Origin: Methylotenera_A sp031417915
GTDB lineage: Bacteria > Pseudomonadota > Gammaproteobacteria > Burkholderiales > Methylophilaceae
NCBI GenBank assembly: GCA_031417915.1
Contig: JANOWN010000065.1
Coordinates: forward strand, 1-31,685
Reading direction: 5' to 3'
DNA length: 31,685 nt
Shown piece by piece: positions 7,370 to 13,715 of this stretch. How positions within the stretch are numbered: position 1 is the stretch's first letter; each line of letters starts with the position of its first letter. Made by a program: the position numbers and the translations under genes. The notes beneath the pieces were generated by a model. It saw only the letters and a list, made by a program, of their open reading frames with translations, ran no database searches and was not told the DNA's origin.

Positions 7370-7915
7370 TTAACCTTTTAACTTTAAGGGCAAGCCAGCA
7401 GCTACAAACACCACCTCGCCTGCAATGCCCGCCACTGCTTGATTTAAGCGACCTTGTTCATCTTGAAACTGGCGATTTATCTCACCTAGCGGCACAATGC
7501 CCATGCCAACTTCATTGCTGACCAAAATAATGTTGCCTTGTAATGTTGGCAATAGTTCGAGAAAGGTCGCACGCTCCTGCGCCCAATCCACGCCTTCTGG
7601 TGGCGCACATTCAGGGCAAATGCACTGCGCCAGCCAAAGGGTTAAACAATCTATAATAATACAATTTTTAGATGCTCCAGAACCCGCATGGGTATTGGCT
7701 TGCAGGGCATCCATTAAATAATGTGGTGCTTCGATTAATTGCCAATTTTTTGGCCGTCTATCTTTGTGGTGCTGTACGCGCTGCTTAAATTCGTCGTCAT
7801 ACACTTGAGCGGTGGCGATATAAGTCACAGGCAAGCCGCTGTCTGTCGCCAGTTTTTCTGCATAAGCACTTTTGCCGCTGCGCGCACCGCCTAAAATGAG
7901 TGTGAGTTTAGTCAT
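7370..7915 (-). CDS. cobU: adenosylcobinamide kinase / adenosylcobinamide-phosphate guanylyltransferase
   Basis: 181 residues. Phosphorylates adenosylcobinamide and then adds GMP, giving the substrate of CobS. Marks are the P-loop GGARSGKS (residues 9-16), YIATAQVYDDEF, HHKDRRPKNW with the guanylylated histidine expected at 49, DCLTLWL (89-95), LVSNEVGMGIVP and the GRLNQAVA segment. Residues about 69-84 (DALQANTHAGSGASKN) form an unusual loop encoded by a copy of the dispersed repeat in frame; it precedes the strand CIIIDCLTLWL and should be surface-exposed. The start overlaps the end of bluB by eight bases, indicating coupling. Confidence 0.95.
   Translation of the reverse strand: MTKLTLILGGARSGKSAYAEKLATDSGLPVTYIATAQVYDDEFKQRVQHHKDRRPKNWQLIEAPHYLMDALQANTHAGSGASKNCIIIDCLTLWLAQCICPECAPPEGVDWAQERATFLELLPTLQGNIILVSNEVGMGIVPLGEINRQFQDEQGRLNQAVAGIAGEVVFVAAGLPLKLKG
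7681..7706 (-). repeat. dispersed 26-bp repeat, copy 2, inside cobU
   Basis: On the minus strand: CCTGCAAGCC, AATACCCATG, CGGGTT. The core differs from GCAAGCCAATATCCATG by one base. It is translated in the cobU frame as LQANTHAG. Copies in dapF and fmt are read in the same frame. Confidence 0.8.
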
Positions 7916-8600
7916 TCGTCTGCCAAGTATTTTGCCAGCCGTTTTCCATGAGCATATCGCTTAAAGGCTTTTCAAATGCCCAGCCCGTTTCTACTAACAT
8001 GGGTTCTTTATAAAAGCTTTCCACATGGCCCAAACACAGCACCGCGATTGGCTTCGCGTCTGGTGGAATATTGAGTAATTGCGCCAGTTTTTCGGGGTCG
8101 AAAATCGAAACCCAGCCCATGCCGAGCCCTTCTGCGCGCGCGGCAAGCCACATGTTTTGTATGGCGCAACTCACCGATGCAATGTCCATCTCAGGCAGCG
8201 TGCGGCGTCCAAAAACGTGCTGCTCGCGCTTATCGCATAAAGTGGCAATTAACAGCTCGCCACATTCTAAAATGCCTTCTACTTTTAGGCGTAAAAATTC
8301 TGCCATGCGTGCAGTGTTTTCAAGTTCACCAATTGCTTGTGCGGTTTTAATGCGCTCGTCATCCACCAGTTTATGAATTTGCTTGCGTAAATTTGCATCA
8401 CTAATACGAATAAATCGCCACGGCTGCATTAAGCCCACGCTGGGCGCGTGGTGCGCGGCCAGCAGAATCTTTTGCAGTATTTCTGCGTCAACTGGTGTGG
8501 GCAAAAAATGCCGCATATCGCGCCGTTCGGCAATCACCTTGTAAATGGCTGCTTGCTCTTGCTCAGAATAAGCATGCGTGTTTTGGTTAGTTTTTGACAT
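7908..8600 (-). CDS. bluB: 5,6-dimethylbenzimidazole synthase
   Basis: 230 residues. BluB is a flavin-destroying nitroreductase-fold enzyme that turns reduced FMN into 5,6-dimethylbenzimidazole with oxygen. Family marks are VIAERRDMRHFLPTPVD (about 22-38), HHAPSVGLMQPWRFI (about 50-64), DIASVSCAIQNMWLAARAEGLGMGWVSIFDP (in the 139-170 region) and a C-terminal ETGWAFEKPLSD. Its product is the substrate of CobT, encoded in the facing trio. It starts right after a terminator-like hairpin (8602-8630) whose T run reaches to within one base of the ATG; the best Shine-Dalgarno candidate lies in the hairpin arm. Confidence 0.95.
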   Translation of the reverse strand: MSKTNQNTHAYSEQEQAAIYKVIAERRDMRHFLPTPVDAEILQKILLAAHHAPSVGLMQPWRFIRISDANLRKQIHKLVDDERIKTAQAIGELENTARMAEFLRLKVEGILECGELLIATLCDKREQHVFGRRTLPEMDIASVSCAIQNMWLAARAEGLGMGWVSIFDPEKLAQLLNIPPDAKPIAVLCLGHVESFYKEPMLVETGWAFEKPLSDMLMENGWQNTWQTND

Positions 8601-8601
8601 G

Positions 8602-8630
8602 AAAAAAGCCGCCTAAATTTCAAGCGGCTT
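8602..8630 (-). terminator. terminator-like hairpin between btuM and bluB
   Basis: On the minus strand AAGCCGC, loop, GCGGCTT and a run of six T: a textbook rho-independent terminator 16 bases after the btuM stop. It ends one base before the bluB start codon, so it would cut off or attenuate read-through into bluB-cobU and could also hide the bluB ribosome-binding region. Confidence 0.75.
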
Positions 8631-8645
8631 ATCCTCATACACACA

Positions 8646-9215
8646 TTATATTTTTGCTGTTTGCAAAGGTTTTACGTTGCGCCATAACGCAACGCTTAAC
8701 CAAACAACTGCAAAATACATCGCTGAAAAGCCCATCCAGCTTGGTAAGTACTCCCAGCCGTGTTGCATCGATTCAACCACGCCTTGCGCAGGAAAGCGCC
8801 CAGAAAACAAATAATAAGTTTGCGTAGAAATCACAAAAGCAATGAATGTTGTGAGCATGCTTACTGCTGCATAATTAACTATATTTGTATTAGCAAAAGC
8901 ATCTTGCTTGCTTAAAAATAAACCGCCTAACCACATTGCGCCATAGCTAGGAATCAAGCCCCAATAGCCATTGGTGAGGCAAAAACCTTGTGCAGGGTCA
9001 AGCGCCGCAGCGCCAAAATCGATGACTGTAGCCAATACAAAAAACGCCGCAAACCAGCCCCAGCGTTTCAGTAACAGACCGCCCAGCAGAAACAGTGCCA
9101 AACTCGCATCCGGCAGCGAAATATGCGTGAGGACGTGGCTGCCGCGTGTGAGCAGCATAAAAAATGCAATAGCTGCGGCGATTAATAAAGGTTTAGCAAT
9201 TTGTGCCTTATTCAT
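8646..9215 (-). CDS. btuM: BtuM-like cobalamin transport membrane protein
   Basis: 189 residues, about six hydrophobic segments. It resembles BtuM, a solitary ECF-type S-component for cobalamin known from Thiobacillus denitrificans. The best mark is GFCLTNGYWGLIPSYGAMWLGG: its cysteine is residue 79 with the start chosen here, matching the cobalt-coordinating cysteine reported near position 80 in BtuM. I chose the ATG at 9215 because GGAG lies six bases before it; starts up to ten codons earlier lack such a site. It follows btuB by 39 bases, downstream of the cobalamin riboswitch, so outer- and inner-membrane uptake would be expressed together. Family assignment rests on memory of the motif plus context. 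Confidence 0.8.
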   Translation of the reverse strand: MNKAQIAKPLLIAAAIAFFMLLTRGSHVLTHISLPDASLALFLLGGLLLKRWGWFAAFFVLATVIDFGAAALDPAQGFCLTNGYWGLIPSYGAMWLGGLFLSKQDAFANTNIVNYAAVSMLTTFIAFVISTQTYYLFSGRFPAQGVVESMQHGWEYLPSWMGFSAMYFAVVWLSVALWRNVKPLQTAKI

Positions 9216-9254
9216 AGCATTCTCCAATTTCATGGTTGTCATCATAACATTTTT

Positions 9255-11183
9255 TTAAAAATTTGCCCGCATGCCAATACGCCAAGTACGCACAAAATCG
9301 ACGGGATAAATGGCATTGTCTTGAACCTGAATTGAGTTTTCATGTTCGAAAAGGTTATTAATTGCAGTAAAAACTTGAAAGTTTTTGTATTGATAACTTA
9401 ATGCGAGATTAGTTGATTCATAATTATCTTGTTTTTGATCAAAGTTATTTTGAAAGTCATTAAAAGCATAAGCCTTAGAGCGCCATGTGTGGTTCAAATT
9501 TAACTTGGCATGCTCTAAAAATTGGTAGTTAAGGTTTGCAACAACCGTATGTTTTGGCACGCCAGGCAAATCTTTATTTTTGATCGCTACTGTACCATCA
9601 TTTTCTGAGTCAACAATTGCACGCGTATAGTTATAAATTAGCCCCGCGCTTAAGTCATCATTAATTTTAAAATGATCCTGAAGTTCCAAACCATATTTAT
9701 GCGATTTTTCAATATTGGTATTGGTGCCAAAATTTAAAGTTGAATTGAAAAAAATCTCATCATTGAGCTTGCTATAGAAAGTGGTTACTTTAAATCGATT
9801 ATTTGGTAAGACATGATTTAGGCCAATATTTAAAGTTTTAGATTTTGCGGGACCAATCTCTGGGTTAAAGCCAAAGCCAAAGCCAAAGAAACGATCAATA
9901 TCTGGCGCTTGAAATGCTTTATTAAAGTTTGCAAATAAACTTGTTTCTGTACTTAATTTAAAATTTGCGCCAATATCAAAAGCATCTAAATTATTTTCTT
10001 TTTTAAGCTTTGAACCGCCCATAGGATTGAAGTGATATTCGACTTTCTCATGTCTCGCGCCAGCAGATAGTGTAAGTGCATCCCATTGGTATTCGGTCTG
10101 CGCAAAATAACCTGCATTATCTTTACTTGTTTTGTCACTTGCGCGTTCTAAAGTGCCATCAAAGCTTTGATAGCCAATTAATACGTTCAATTTATCATCT
10201 TGATATTTGAGAGCTAGGTCGTCACTGGAGTAGTCGTAGTCTCGATTATCAGCAAATGGGAAAGGTAGTGGTGAATTAAAAAATGAATTTTTATCTTCTT
10301 GGCTATGGTTATATTCCAACTGAAAATTTTGATTAATATCCCATTCGGCACCAACACGCCATTGGTCAGTATCATAATCTTGAAAAGTGTACGCATTACC
10401 ACTATTTTGACGTGGATTATCTTTAAATTCGGCAAATGTCATGTTGCCAACATAGAAAGTCTCAATACGTGAGCTTGTAGCTTCAGCTCTAAAACGCAGA
10501 TAATCAGCTGGTTTAATTTTAAGCTTTACATTTTGAGTTGCGCTATCAAATGTATCGCTCTCACCCAAAGTATCTTTTTCACTGAATCCATCATGACTGT
10601 CATCTGTTGCGCTGGCAGATAAGTCAAAATATTGCTCAGATAAGCCAGCAGAAATATAGCCAGATTTTTGACCATAATTACCAAGTGAGCCAGCTACTGA
10701 TACGCCAGTTTTGGTTTTAGTGATAATTTGAATAGAACCAGCCATTGCGTTATCACCATAAACAACCGAACCACTACCTTTGGTAATTTCTACGCGCTCA
10801 ATGTTCCCCAGTGGTATTGCGCCCAATAGCTGTGGAGTTAAATCAATATTGTTAAGTCGTTGACCATCCACTGTAATAACGACATTTTGATAACCATTTT
10901 CGTTACCATAGCCACGAATATTAATTAGCGGCGCTGCGCGATTACCAAAACCAGATAAAACATTTAATGAGGTTTGTTGGGCTAAATAGTCATAAAGACT
11001 TGCCGCGCCAGAGGCCTCTATTTGCTTGGCGGTATGAATTTCAGATGCGTATGTGGTTTCTGTGTCTTTATGCTCAAATCGGTTGGCTTTGACTGTAATG
11101 TCATCAAGCTCAATATTTTCTGCTGAATAACTGGGTGATGCGAATGCAAGCGCGATGAGGCTTGCGATGATTTCCTTAGACAT
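9255..11183 (-). CDS. btuB: TonB-dependent cobalamin outer-membrane receptor
   Basis: 642 residues with a signal peptide (ending near SPSYSA, about residue 20), a TonB box (DDITVKA, about 27-33), a plug domain (QQTSLNVLSGFGNRAAPLINIRGYG, then ITVDGQRLNNIDL, GNIERVEITKGSGSVVYGDNAMAG, IQIITKTKTG) and a beta barrel ending in a terminal Phe (WRIGMRANF), as outer-membrane proteins do. The cobalamin riboswitch upstream and btuM downstream identify corrinoids as the likely cargo. AAGGG lies about nine bases before the ATG. Expression should fall when adenosylcobalamin is plentiful. Confidence 0.94.
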   Translation of the reverse strand: MSKEIIASLIALAFASPSYSAENIELDDITVKANRFEHKDTETTYASEIHTAKQIEASGAASLYDYLAQQTSLNVLSGFGNRAAPLINIRGYGNENGYQNVVITVDGQRLNNIDLTPQLLGAIPLGNIERVEITKGSGSVVYGDNAMAGSIQIITKTKTGVSVAGSLGNYGQKSGYISAGLSEQYFDLSASATDDSHDGFSEKDTLGESDTFDSATQNVKLKIKPADYLRFRAEATSSRIETFYVGNMTFAEFKDNPRQNSGNAYTFQDYDTDQWRVGAEWDINQNFQLEYNHSQEDKNSFFNSPLPFPFADNRDYDYSSDDLALKYQDDKLNVLIGYQSFDGTLERASDKTSKDNAGYFAQTEYQWDALTLSAGARHEKVEYHFNPMGGSKLKKENNLDAFDIGANFKLSTETSLFANFNKAFQAPDIDRFFGFGFGFNPEIGPAKSKTLNIGLNHVLPNNRFKVTTFYSKLNDEIFFNSTLNFGTNTNIEKSHKYGLELQDHFKINDDLSAGLIYNYTRAIVDSENDGTVAIKNKDLPGVPKHTVVANLNYQFLEHAKLNLNHTWRSKAYAFNDFQNNFDQKQDNYESTNLALSYQYKNFQVFTAINNLFEHENSIQVQDNAIYPVDFVRTWRIGMRANF

Positions 11184-11324
11184 ATTTTTCCCTTAATTAC
11201 ACGCGTCCCCGCATGCAAATCGATAAAACTAGGGAACAAAGAAGGATAAAACAGACAAAAATTGCGCTCTAAGAAATAGATAAACCGCAGCTTCTGACAC
11301 CGTCACCCCGCGGTATTTCCTAGC

Positions 11325-11560
11325 GTGCCTTGAAATAAGGCGTAAGTTGCGAGGCCGGTCTCCGGGCTTGTGTGTATGGCTGCAAGCCAATATATATGCG
11401 CCTTCCCAAGTATGTTTAGATGAATAAACTACGCTCAGTGGCTAATTGCATATCGTTTCACACTTACCGTTGCGGGGGCAGCATAGGAATAATTAATTAA
11501 AATTAACGCACCTATTTCCCAGTTTCACCATTGCTTAAAGAAAATAAACTTTGGCACCTA
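11325..11560 (-). promoter_or_regulatory. cobalamin riboswitch upstream of btuB
   Basis: Minus-strand order of conserved parts: TAGGTGCC (P1 5' side, about 11553-11560), GGTGAAACTGGGAA then GGTGCG (11507-11529), GCTGCCCCCGCAACGGTAAG (about 11463-11482), the B12 box GCCACTG (11436-11442), GGGAAGG (11401-11407), GCCCGGAGACCGGCC (11353-11367) and GGCAC closing P1 (11325-11329). Between GGGAAGG and GCCCGG, the normally variable arm holds a copy of the dispersed repeat. The expression platform is less clear: ACCGC...GCGGT (about 11285-11313) followed by a T-rich stretch may be a terminator, 100 bases before btuB. Confidence 0.95.
11379..11407 (+). repeat. dispersed 26-bp repeat, copy 3, inside the cobalamin riboswitch
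   Basis: Plus strand, antisense to the riboswitch: GCTGCAAGCC, AATATATATG, CGCCTTCCC. The 3' end overlaps the conserved GGGAAGG of the aptamer. It occupies the variable peripheral arm. Confidence 0.7.
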
Positions 11561-11573
11561 ACAACTAATGGGG

Positions 11574-11601
11574 ATTATAACGATTTATATCGTATTCACA
11601 A
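11574..11601 (-). promoter_or_regulatory. btuB promoter
   Basis: On the minus strand TTGTGA (11596-11601), 16 bases, then a perfect TATAAT (11574-11579). Transcription would start near 11567, just before the riboswitch P1 stem, giving a leader of about 385 bases. Confidence 0.6.
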
Positions 11602-11665
11602 TTGAATTTTTATACAACAAGCGTGCAAAACGTGTTAAATTACTTTGAATAGCCCACGTTAGCTA

Positions 11666-11695
11666 TTGACTTTAATAGTTTTTTTCACTTATAGT
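11666..11695 (+). promoter_or_regulatory. promoter for the zapB-like/zapA pair
   Basis: TTGACT (11666-11671), 18-base spacer, TATAGT (11690-11695). The expected start, six to seven bases after the -10 box, falls on or next to the A of the ATG at 11702, so the mRNA may be leaderless. Confidence 0.55.
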
Positions 11696-11701
11696 GGGAT
11701 T

Positions 11702-11899
11702 ATGGAACCAGACTTAAAAAGTTTAGAAGAGAAAATTACCAAGCTGATTTCTTTGTGCACAAACTTGCGCGAGGAAAACGTTCGCTTGCGTAGCGATTTA
11801 ACGCAGACAAAAGACAATATGCTGCAAGCCAGTAATAAGCTGGAAGGCTTGCTCGAGTCACTTCCAGAAGGCGCTGAATCTGTGGGGCTGGAATCTTAA
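11702..11899 (+). CDS. ZapB-like coiled-coil protein (TIGR02449-type)
   Basis: 65 residues, almost all one coiled coil: SLEEKITKLISLCTNLREEN continuing to LRSDLTQTKDNMLQASNKLEGLLESL with regular hydrophobic heptads. It resembles the short ZapB-like proteins encoded just before zapA in many Proteobacteria, thought to support the FtsZ ring. The ATG at 11702 is preferred over an upstream TTG (11666) that falls in the -35 box. No Shine-Dalgarno sequence precedes the ATG. Its stop shares one base with the zapA start (TAATG), so the two are translationally coupled. Confidence 0.8.
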   Translation: MEPDLKSLEEKITKLISLCTNLREENVRLRSDLTQTKDNMLQASNKLEGLLESLPEGAESVGLES

Positions 11900-12186
11900 T
11901 GAGCGCTGCTAAGTTTGTTGATGTTACCATTTTGGGTCGCGAGTTCACGGTTTCATGCACCGATGAAGAGCGCCAAGGCCTTATGGATGCAGTCACTTAT
12001 CTCGATTCCAAAATGCACGAGATTCGCGATTCTGGCAAAGTGGTGGGCATAGAGCGCATCGCAATTATGACAGCGCTCAATTTATCCCATGAATTACTCA
12101 ATACTAAAACTGGCGATGTTGACATCGGTGATTATAAGCGTAGGATTAACGCTATGCAGAACCAAATTGATGAAGCACTAAAATAG
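11899..12186 (+). CDS. zapA: cell division protein ZapA
   Basis: 95 residues. ZapA bundles FtsZ filaments at midcell. The family fold is clear: VDVTILGREFTVSCTDEERQGLMDAVTYLDSKMHEIR, then ERIAIMTALNLSHELL, then a C-terminal helix that in ZapA forms the dimer and tetramer coiled coil. Start ATG overlaps the preceding stop by one base. 6S RNA follows, as in many Proteobacteria where zapA and ssrS are neighbours. Confidence 0.95.
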   Translation: MSAAKFVDVTILGREFTVSCTDEERQGLMDAVTYLDSKMHEIRDSGKVVGIERIAIMTALNLSHELLNTKTGDVDIGDYKRRINAMQNQIDEALK

Positions 12187-12220
12187 TTAAGCCAGTGCAA
12201 AAAATAAGCTGTTTTAACTA
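12184..12220 (+). terminator. hairpin at the end of zapA
   Basis: TAGTTAA (starting in the zapA stop codon) pairs with TTAACTA (12214-12220), with CAG/CTG inside. There is no good T run, so termination is only probable. Confidence 0.4.
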
Positions 12221-12271
12221 AATTCCCTTCATCTGTTCGTCACAAGTCAGCATTAAAATCTTTCTTGTTTT

Positions 12272-12465
12272 CTGTGGTGTTGCTTGAGTCTAAATTCCTT
12301 GAACTAGCTTTTGTTATAGGTTTCAGCCACTCAAGCTGCGGTGTGAGCGCTCTAAATTGAGTTATCTTTTAAGATGCTCTTGGCGAGTGTACCTAATGCG
12401 CTTTAGGTTGTTACCACCTGAACTTTTTTGGTTCAGGATTAACGACTCAGGCAACACCACAGCAA
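12272..12465 (+). ncRNA. ssrS: 6S RNA
   Basis: The ends pair in a long closing stem: GTGGTGTTGCTTGAGTC (12274-12290) with GACTCAGGCAACACCAC (12444-12460). A terminal-side hairpin CCTGAAC/GTTCAGG sits near 12418-12436, and a largely unpaired middle resembles the open-promoter bubble of 6S RNA. The length (about 190 bases) and place directly after zapA fit. 6S RNA binds sigma70 RNA polymerase in stationary phase. Exact ends are estimates. Confidence 0.9.
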
Positions 12466-12469
12466 ATAA

Positions 12470-12571
12470 ATTCTTTTGAAAATTTCTTTAATACTTTGTT
12501 GCTTTGCGCTCCTCGTACTTAATGTATTGCGTTCGCTTAAGCGCCCAGTCTTAAAGTATTTTGAAAAGAAT
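12470..12571 (+). repeat. large imperfect inverted repeat after 6S RNA
   Basis: ATTCTTTTGAAAAT (12470-12483) and TACTTT further on are mirrored by AAAGTATTTTGAAAAGAAT (12553-12571). The span between contains the ten-base palindrome CGCTTAAGCG (12534-12543). Together with 12572-12609 this part of the zapA-DUF2237 gap has no gene I can support. Confidence 0.5.
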
Positions 12572-12609
12572 TGCGCTAACTTTCGCGTTAAAATTCAAAA
12601 CCATCACCT

Positions 12610-12680
12610 GTCATTGCGAGCGAAGCGTGGCAATCCATTTCACAAACTATAGATTGCCACGGCTACGCCCTCGCAATGAC
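12610..12680. repeat. palindromic repeat with GTCATTGCG/CGCAATGAC ends
   Basis: GTCATTGCGAGCG, then GTGGCAATCCA, a short spacer, ATTGCCAC and finally CTCGCAATGAC: a long imperfect hairpin of a type common between genes in many bacteria. It lies just after the 3' end of the DUF2237 gene and may act as a terminator for it. Confidence 0.75.
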
Positions 12681-12687
12681 GGTTAAT

Positions 12688-13047
12688 TCACCGCAATTCG
12701 TGATACTTTAAATCCGCCAAACTCACAATATCCAAGCATTTTTCGTGGCAAGCTTCTAAAATAACAGGTGGCGCAAACCCCGCTTCACTCGCCTCTAGCC
12801 AACGCGCTGCACACAAGCACCAGCGGTCTCCCGCGTTTAATCCACCAAAATCATACTCTGGGCGCGGCGTGCTTAAATCGTTGCCGCGATTTACCGAAAA
12901 TGCTAAAAATTCTTCTGTCACTTGGCAGCACACAGTGTGGCTGCCAGCATCTTCCGCGCCAGTTTCGCAACAACCCGTGCGGGTAAAACCCGTTAGCGGC
13001 TCTAAACTGCAGGTTTGTAATGTGGTGCCTAATACATTGCGTGCCAT
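12688..13047 (-). CDS. DUF2237 family protein
   Basis: 119 residues, cytoplasmic by appearance, no known function. It matches the DUF2237 pattern: NVLGTTLQTCSLEPLTGFTRTGCCETG near the start, then SHTVCCQVTEEFLAFS, GNDLSTPRPEYDFGGLNAGDRWCLCAARW and a C-terminal APPVILEACHEKCLDIV. Nine conserved-looking cysteines (13, 26, 27, 40, 41, 77, 79, 100, 104) could suggest metal or redox chemistry, but I know of no demonstrated activity. It stands alone, divergent from the EVE-domain gene and convergent with the 6S RNA region. Confidence 0.88.
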   Translation of the reverse strand: MARNVLGTTLQTCSLEPLTGFTRTGCCETGAEDAGSHTVCCQVTEEFLAFSVNRGNDLSTPRPEYDFGGLNAGDRWCLCAARWLEASEAGFAPPVILEACHEKCLDIVSLADLKYHELR

Positions 13048-13114
13048 TTCAACTTAACCTCAAATTATTCATTCACGTTATCATACGAGAATCTCATGTT
13101 TTTGAAAGACAAAA

Positions 13115-13573
13115 ATGCGTTATTGGCTAATGAAATCCGAACCTGGCGATGTTTCAATCGACGATTTGGCTGCCATGCCGAATCAAACGGTGGATTGGTA
13201 TGGTGTGCGCAATTATTTGGCGCGTAACTTTATGCGCGATCAAATGAGCGTGGGCGATGGCGTACTTTTTTATCACTCTAACTGCGAAACACCAGGGATT
13301 GCGGGCATTGCAAAGGTAAGCTCCAGCGCGTATCCCGACCGTTTTCAGTTTGCAAAAGGTCATAAATATTACGATGAAAAAGCCACGCCAGAAACACCGC
13401 GCTGGATGAATGTGGATGTGAAATTGGTGCGCAAAACGCGTTTACTCAGCTTAAAAGAGATGCGCGAAACGCCAGAGTTAGAAAATTTGCGGATTTTGCA
13501 ACGAGGGAATAGATTGTCTATAACCCCAGTTGACCCGCGAGATTGGGAATTTATTTTAAATCTGCTTAAATAG
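13115..13573 (+). CDS. EVE-domain protein (thymocyte nuclear protein 1-like)
   Basis: 152 residues, a single EVE domain. It has the family start YWLMKSEPGDVSIDDL, VDWYGVRNYLARNFMRDQMSVGDGVLFYHSN, PGIAGIAKVS and the C-terminal RGNRLSITPVDPRDWEFIL. EVE domains are PUA-like and bind modified bases in DNA or RNA; the natural ligand of this housekeeping form is not settled. It stands alone between DUF2237 (divergent) and the beta-propeller gene (convergent), so context does not suggest a defence role. Confidence 0.93.
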   Translation: MRYWLMKSEPGDVSIDDLAAMPNQTVDWYGVRNYLARNFMRDQMSVGDGVLFYHSNCETPGIAGIAKVSSSAYPDRFQFAKGHKYYDEKATPETPRWMNVDVKLVRKTRLLSLKEMRETPELENLRILQRGNRLSITPVDPRDWEFILNLLK

Positions 13574-13616
13574 AACCCTAAAAATATGCCACTGGACTAA
13601 ATCATTCCAGTGCAGG

Positions 13617-13644
13617 CCTGCAAGCCAATGTACATGAGGTTCCC
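13617..13644 (+). repeat. dispersed 26-bp repeat, copy 4, in a three-stem structure
   Basis: CCTGCAAGCC, AATGTACATG, AGGTTCCC. Around it, ATATGCC (13584-13590) pairs with GGCATAT (13647-13653), enclosing a second hairpin CACTGG/CCAGTG (13590-13612) beside the repeat. The whole could fold as a three-way junction ahead of the terminator. Confidence 0.75.
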
Positions 13645-13653
13645 ACGGCATAT

Positions 13654-13680
13654 AAAAAGCCCCAAATTTCGGGGCTTTTT
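13654..13680. terminator. bidirectional terminator
   Basis: AAAAAGCCCC, loop aaatttc, GGGGCTTTTT: a perfect ten-base stem with A and T runs on both sides, between the convergent EVE-domain and beta-propeller genes. It can end transcription from either side. Confidence 0.9.
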
Positions 13681-13715
13681 ACTAAAACTATCAACTAACG
13701 ACTACCAACTAAGCA

